Origin: Candidatus Babelota bacterium
GTDB taxonomy: Bacteria > JAGOBX01
Direction of reading: 5' to 3'
Assembly: GCA_017999075.1 (NCBI GenBank)
Contig: JAGOBX010000112.1
Location: forward strand, 1-9,233
DNA length: 9,233 nt
Shown here piece after piece: positions 6,921 through 9,233 of this stretch. Position numbers and translations under genes: made by a program. The stretch's first letter is position 1. Each line of letters starts with the position of its first letter. The notes under the pieces are model-generated. The model was not told the DNA's origin and made no database searches. It was given only the letters and a program-made list of their open reading frames with translations.

Positions 6921-7061
6921 GCCACAAAGACACGAAAACACTAAGTTTTAATATTTTTTTATGTCTTTGCGCCTTCGCGAATAATTTAAATATAATTTTT
7001 ATAATTTACTTTATATCTCATCAATTTTTTTTTATTCTTTGTGCCTTTGTGACTTCGTGGC
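6921..7061. repeat. Palindromic intergenic repeat R2, full-length copy
   Basis: R2 has the same three-arm plan as R1: a plus-strand arm 6921-6945 beginning GCCACAAAGACACG, an 11-base loop, a diverged inverted arm 6957-6981, an A/T-rich spacer, and a well-kept inverted arm 7037-7061 ending GACTTCGTGGC. The spacer shares with R1 a conserved block, CTTTATATCTCATCAAT (7009-7025) against CTTTATATTTCATCAAT (5145-5161). R2 ends 3 bases before the stop codon of the GxxExxY gene and begins 28 bases before the DUF89 start. Its inner hairpin is weaker than in R1, but the distal arm (7037-7061) could also pair with the arm at 6921-6945. The interval holds no other gene. Confidence 0.85.
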
Positions 7062-7064
7062 TAA

Positions 7065-7456
7065 TTATAATATAACTCTCTTTATACCGTCTTTAATAAG
7101 CGCGACATTAAAATTAATAATAAACACAAGCCTTTTATTTGTTAATTTTAGATGACTTAATAATTGCGCTGTCCAAATATCATTCGGCTTATCAACTGCT
7201 TTTAATTCGCAGATTATTATATCTTCAACTAAAACATCTAATCTTAAACCTTCATCAAATATTAATCCATCGTAATGAACGGGAACATCTACTTGTCTAT
7301 TGTATTTTAAACCTTTTTTTTTAATTCATGGCAAAAACATACTTCATAAATTTTTTCGAGCAAACCTGGTCCTAAATTTTTATGAACTGTAAACGCAGAA
7401 TCAACAATTTTTTCTGCGACTGATTCTTCATAATCAGAAAGTCGTTTTAACTCCAT
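7065..7456 (-). pseudogene. GxxExxY family protein gene, frame broken at an A9 run
   Basis: Two overlapping frames together make one GxxExxY protein of about 130 residues, a normal family length. The first frame starts at the ATG 7454-7456 (MELKRLSDYEE) and carries the naming motif GPGLLEKIYE. It ends at TAA 7307-7309 after 49 residues. The second frame continues with GLKYNRQVDVPVHYDG, then RLDVLVEDIIICELKAV, a D-x9-E-x-K pattern of the PD-(D/E)XK nuclease fold, then AQLLSHLKL, INFN and a stop at 7065-7067. One extra A at 7314-7322, or a -1 ribosomal slip there, joins the frames exactly. Cellular function is unknown for the family. It may be a pseudogene, a programmed or slippage-expressed gene, or a homopolymer sequencing error. 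Repeats R3 and R2 flank it. GGGG upstream of the ATG is a weak ribosome-binding site. Confidence 0.85.
7313..7319 (-). promoter_or_regulatory. A_AAA_AAG heptamer, possible -1 frameshift site
   Basis: In the zero frame of the GxxExxY gene the minus strand reads TTA AAA AAA AAG GTT TAA. The last A of one codon, AAA and AAG form A_AAA_AAG in the X_XXY_YYZ phase, the heptamer used for -1 frameshifting in E. coli dnaX. A -1 slip makes the next codon GGT (Gly) and restores the family sequence KKGLKY; without it, a stop comes one codon later. I see neither a Shine-Dalgarno-like stimulator upstream nor an obvious hairpin downstream. A9 could also slip during transcription. Confidence 0.4.
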
Positions 7457-7474
7457 ATATAACCCCGTTTTTTT

Positions 7475-7535
7475 GCCACAAAGACACCAAGACACTAAGT
7501 TTAATATTTTCTTTGTGTCTTCGAAACTTCGTAGC
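7475..7535. repeat. Palindromic intergenic repeat R3, hairpin-only copy
   Basis: R3 has only the hairpin half of R1: arm 7475-7499, an 11-base loop, and inverted arm 7511-7535 ending CTTCGTAGC. The first arm is identical to that of R1 over all 25 bases. The arms match at 18 of 25 positions, with two more as G-U pairs in minus-strand RNA. It ends 3 bases before the stop codon of the cysteine desulfidase-like gene (7539-7541) and begins 18 bases before the GxxExxY start. It has no spacer and no third arm. The only comparable third arm on the other side of the GxxExxY gene is that of R2. Confidence 0.85.
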
Positions 7536-7538
7536 AAA

Positions 7539-8582
7539 TCATATATTTAAATGCGGATTCACACGCCGCAGAATATTGTGCATACACATATAACCTTTGT
7601 CAGCGCAGGATTCTTTCGCGCCTTCGCAAACAAGGCCGTGCAGCATTTCTCCCATATAATTCATTTTTTTTTGAATCACAGATATGCTTTCATTTTTATA
7701 ATATAAAATGCCGGCACTCAAAGCCAGCGATGCTTTTTCACTGACTCCGCATTGTTTGGAAAGCAATCCTTTTTTTTGAGTTAAATAAATCTGCGTCAGC
7801 AATGCAAAAATAAATGCAGGCAGGACTTTATCGCCATACATTTTATAAAGTTTATAAAATGGTATTGACAGAAATAACCCCTGATTGCCTGAACCAGTGA
7901 ATGTGCAGATTGACAGATAAACGCCTGACATTCTTTGTTCAATCAGGCGGGCAATGGCTTCACTGACATCATTAGTTTTCAAATCATCAAATAAGCTGCC
8001 ATTTGTCCTTAAAATATATTTCCCGAATTCTTCTAATTCCGTATCATGCATTTTGACAATATCGCTGATTTCTTCAAGCCCTTTAAGCATATAAGTTTTT
8101 ACCGTTTTTTTGGAAAAAATAATTTTATCATTAATTTTAAATGAAATAAGATTATCGTGTTTGTCTTTTATAACCGCTTCATAGACATTTCCACCGATAA
8201 ACAATTCACTTTTCAGGTAAAAACATTTTTTATTTAATTCAATAATTTCCAGCCAGTTTTTCTTCTGCAACATTTTATTGACAGTATCAATCTGCTCGTT
8301 TGTAATTTTTGAAAAAACATTAAACTGCGGATTCGCGCTGAATATTCCCATTGCCGCTACTGCCGCAATGCCGCGCGTTTTCAATCGTGGAACACCTGCC
8401 GTGTCTGCGTTTCGTAAAATATCTTTATTTGCCGATAATCGCGCTTTAACGTTATTCGAGTTTATTTTTATTTCAGGACAATATTTTCTGATAGCGGCAA
8501 AAGCGTAGGCAATTGCAGCCGGTTCAGTGCAGCCGATAACTTCAATAGTTTCACTTTTCAATAAATCAAGTATTCTGTTCAT
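7539..8582 (-). CDS. L-cysteine desulfidase family protein (UPF0597/CyuA-like), short form
   Basis: This 347-residue protein is related to the L-cysteine desulfidases (UPF0597, COG3681), which use a [4Fe-4S] cluster to break cysteine into pyruvate, ammonia and sulfide. The N-terminal IGCTEPAAIAYA with Cys18 is the strongest family mark. TGSGNQGLFLSIP (229-241), SKQCGVSEKASLALSAG around Cys278, and GLVCEGAKESCADKG with Cys319 and Cys326 keep the C-terminal blocks that hold the cluster cysteines. The family is usually about 420-440 residues, so some 80 are missing, mostly from the middle, and the usual GTGIPG-type loop reads TAGVPR. Reduced or altered activity is possible. A TTG at 8594 is in frame, but GAGG seven bases before the ATG at 8582 decides the start. 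It is 100 bases downstream of trmO. Sulfide supply to the Mrp/ORP genes is inference. Confidence 0.82.
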   Translation of the reverse strand: MNRILDLLKSETIEVIGCTEPAAIAYAFAAIRKYCPEIKINSNNVKARLSANKDILRNADTAGVPRLKTRGIAAVAAMGIFSANPQFNVFSKITNEQIDTVNKMLQKKNWLEIIELNKKCFYLKSELFIGGNVYEAVIKDKHDNLISFKINDKIIFSKKTVKTYMLKGLEEISDIVKMHDTELEEFGKYILRTNGSLFDDLKTNDVSEAIARLIEQRMSGVYLSICTFTGSGNQGLFLSIPFYKLYKMYGDKVLPAFIFALLTQIYLTQKKGLLSKQCGVSEKASLALSAGILYYKNESISVIQKKMNYMGEMLHGLVCEGAKESCADKGYMCMHNILRRVNPHLNI

Positions 8583-8655
8583 TAACAACCTCAATATCAG
8601 TAAATGTAATTGCAGTTTTAGTCAGCATATTTAACAACCAAAAAAACTGCTAAAC

Positions 8656-8696
8656 CCCCAAAATGATTAATTTATTTTCAAATTATAATTTTGGGG
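8656..8696 (-). terminator. Hairpin over the trmO stop codon, possible terminator or attenuator
   Basis: CCCCAAAAT (8656-8664) and ATTTTGGGG (8688-8696) form a perfect 9 bp stem with a 23-base loop. The 5' arm in minus-strand RNA lies in the last codons of trmO and the stop codon is in the loop. A run of seven T's follows, but only nine bases after the stem, so termination may be partial. It separates trmO from the cysteine desulfidase-like gene. Confidence 0.4.
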
Positions 8697-9177
8697 TAAA
8701 CCTTCCATCATCTTTATTTTTTTCGCAATTTTGTGACTTGCTGTCAAGCCAGCCGATTTTTTCAACATCAAATATATCGAAATCCGGAACATACGGCTTG
8801 ATATCAATAACAGGCGTTTTGTTTAGCATATCGACATTTTCAATATGCAGAATATTATTTTCCACTCGAATCAACCGAACAACCGATAATCCTATTTTAT
8901 TAGGCCGTTTCGGTGAACGAACAGAGAAAATGCCGTGCTCGCAATCATCAAGAAACGGTTTGACTTTCAAGCTTACTTCATTTATTTTATGAAAATAATA
9001 CAACACATAAATATGATAGAATCCAGCAATATCCGTCAACCCGTCTTTGAATTTTTCGAATATTTCAATTTCACCTTTTATACCTATGGCGCCACGCGGT
9101 TGTATTAGAGTGCCTGTCTGTTCAGTATATGGCGTATGAATAATTCCTATTGGTTCTAAAATAATTTTGTTTTCCAT
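8683..9177 (-). CDS. trmO: tRNA (t6A37-N6)-methyltransferase TrmO
   Basis: This is a 164-residue single-domain member of the TrmO/YaeB (UPF0066) family, SAM-dependent enzymes with an unusual beta-barrel fold. They methylate the N6 of threonylcarbamoyladenosine at position 37 of tRNA-Thr. The opening PIGIIHTPY (9-17), the long signature FSVRSPKRPNKIGLSVVRL (84-102), and KTPVIDIKPYVPDFD (120-134) are all intact. The C-terminal domain of the 235-residue E. coli enzyme is absent, as in many anaerobic bacteria and archaea. The ATG at 9177 gives a family-typical N-terminus but has no good Shine-Dalgarno site. The 56 bases upstream to the window edge show no gene I can support. The hairpin over its stop codon probably limits read-through. 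In many anaerobes this gene lies near Mrp and NifX-like genes, as here. Confidence 0.92.
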   Translation of the reverse strand: MENKIILEPIGIIHTPYTEQTGTLIQPRGAIGIKGEIEIFEKFKDGLTDIAGFYHIYVLYYFHKINEVSLKVKPFLDDCEHGIFSVRSPKRPNKIGLSVVRLIRVENNILHIENVDMLNKTPVIDIKPYVPDFDIFDVEKIGWLDSKSQNCEKNKDDGRFTPKL

Positions 9178-9233
9178 TTGATTTTTCTGAATAAAGTTCT
9201 GATTTTCATAACAATTTACTTCTATTTACCTCT

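Noticed and set aside
5051-7535. The repeats considered as a CRISPR array
   Set aside because: Only three copies exist, they are up to about 1.7 kb apart with genes between, they are long imperfect palindromes, and no regular unique spacers or cas genes are present.
8566-8628. A 20-codon frame (ATG at 8626-8628) overlapping the start of the cysteine desulfidase-like gene, considered as a leader peptide
   Set aside because: It has no ribosome-binding site, no run of regulatory codons such as cysteine, and overlaps the true start in another frame.
9162-9209. A 15-codon frame (MKIRTLF...) overlapping the trmO start
   Set aside because: Too short, no close ribosome-binding site, no match to a known leader; probably chance.

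Overview
The window is one AT-rich stretch (by eye about one third G+C). Every convincing gene lies on the minus strand, so transcription runs from high to low coordinates. Most starts have a clear bacterial Shine-Dalgarno site. The pairing of a free-standing ORP/NifX-like protein with an Mrp-ORP fusion is a hallmark of anaerobes. I read it as chromosomal DNA of an AT-rich anaerobic bacterium, probably from an uncultured lineage. The sequence does not let me name a phylum.

Layout in transcription order: trmO (tRNA t6A37 methyltransferase, 9177-8683); a hairpin over its stop codon; a short, divergent L-cysteine desulfidase-family gene (8582-7539); repeat R3; a frame-broken GxxExxY gene (7456-7065); repeat R2; a DUF89 damage-control-phosphatase-like gene (6892-6026); an MBL-fold hydrolase of the COG1237 type (6013-5198); repeat R1; a small J-domain protein (5030-4716); a SAM methyltransferase joined to it by a GTGA overlap (4719-4087); a CoA-disulfide/persulfide reductase with a C-terminal rhodanese domain (4056-2359); an ORP/NifX-like protein (2286-1924); and an Mrp ATPase fused to a second ORP/NifX-like domain (1891-668). 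The last 667 bases hold no intact gene. They contain the decayed C-terminal end of an IS1380-type transposase and nested inverted repeats.

The genes suggest a sulfur and metallocluster theme: a possible sulfide source (cysteine desulfidase family), persulfide handling (reductase-rhodanese), and cluster carriage (Mrp-ORP and ORP-like protein). This functional link is inferred from families and gene order.

The most unusual structure is a family of three dispersed palindromic elements, R1-R3. Each sits in the same orientation and fills almost exactly the gap between one gene's stop codon and the next gene's ribosome-binding site. Two of them bracket the GxxExxY gene, which encodes a PD-(D/E)XK nuclease-like protein. 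That gene is interrupted at an A9 run containing A_AAA_AAG, the classic -1 frameshift heptamer, in exactly the right phase to restore the full protein. Repeat plus GxxExxY gene is my best candidate for an under-described genetic element.
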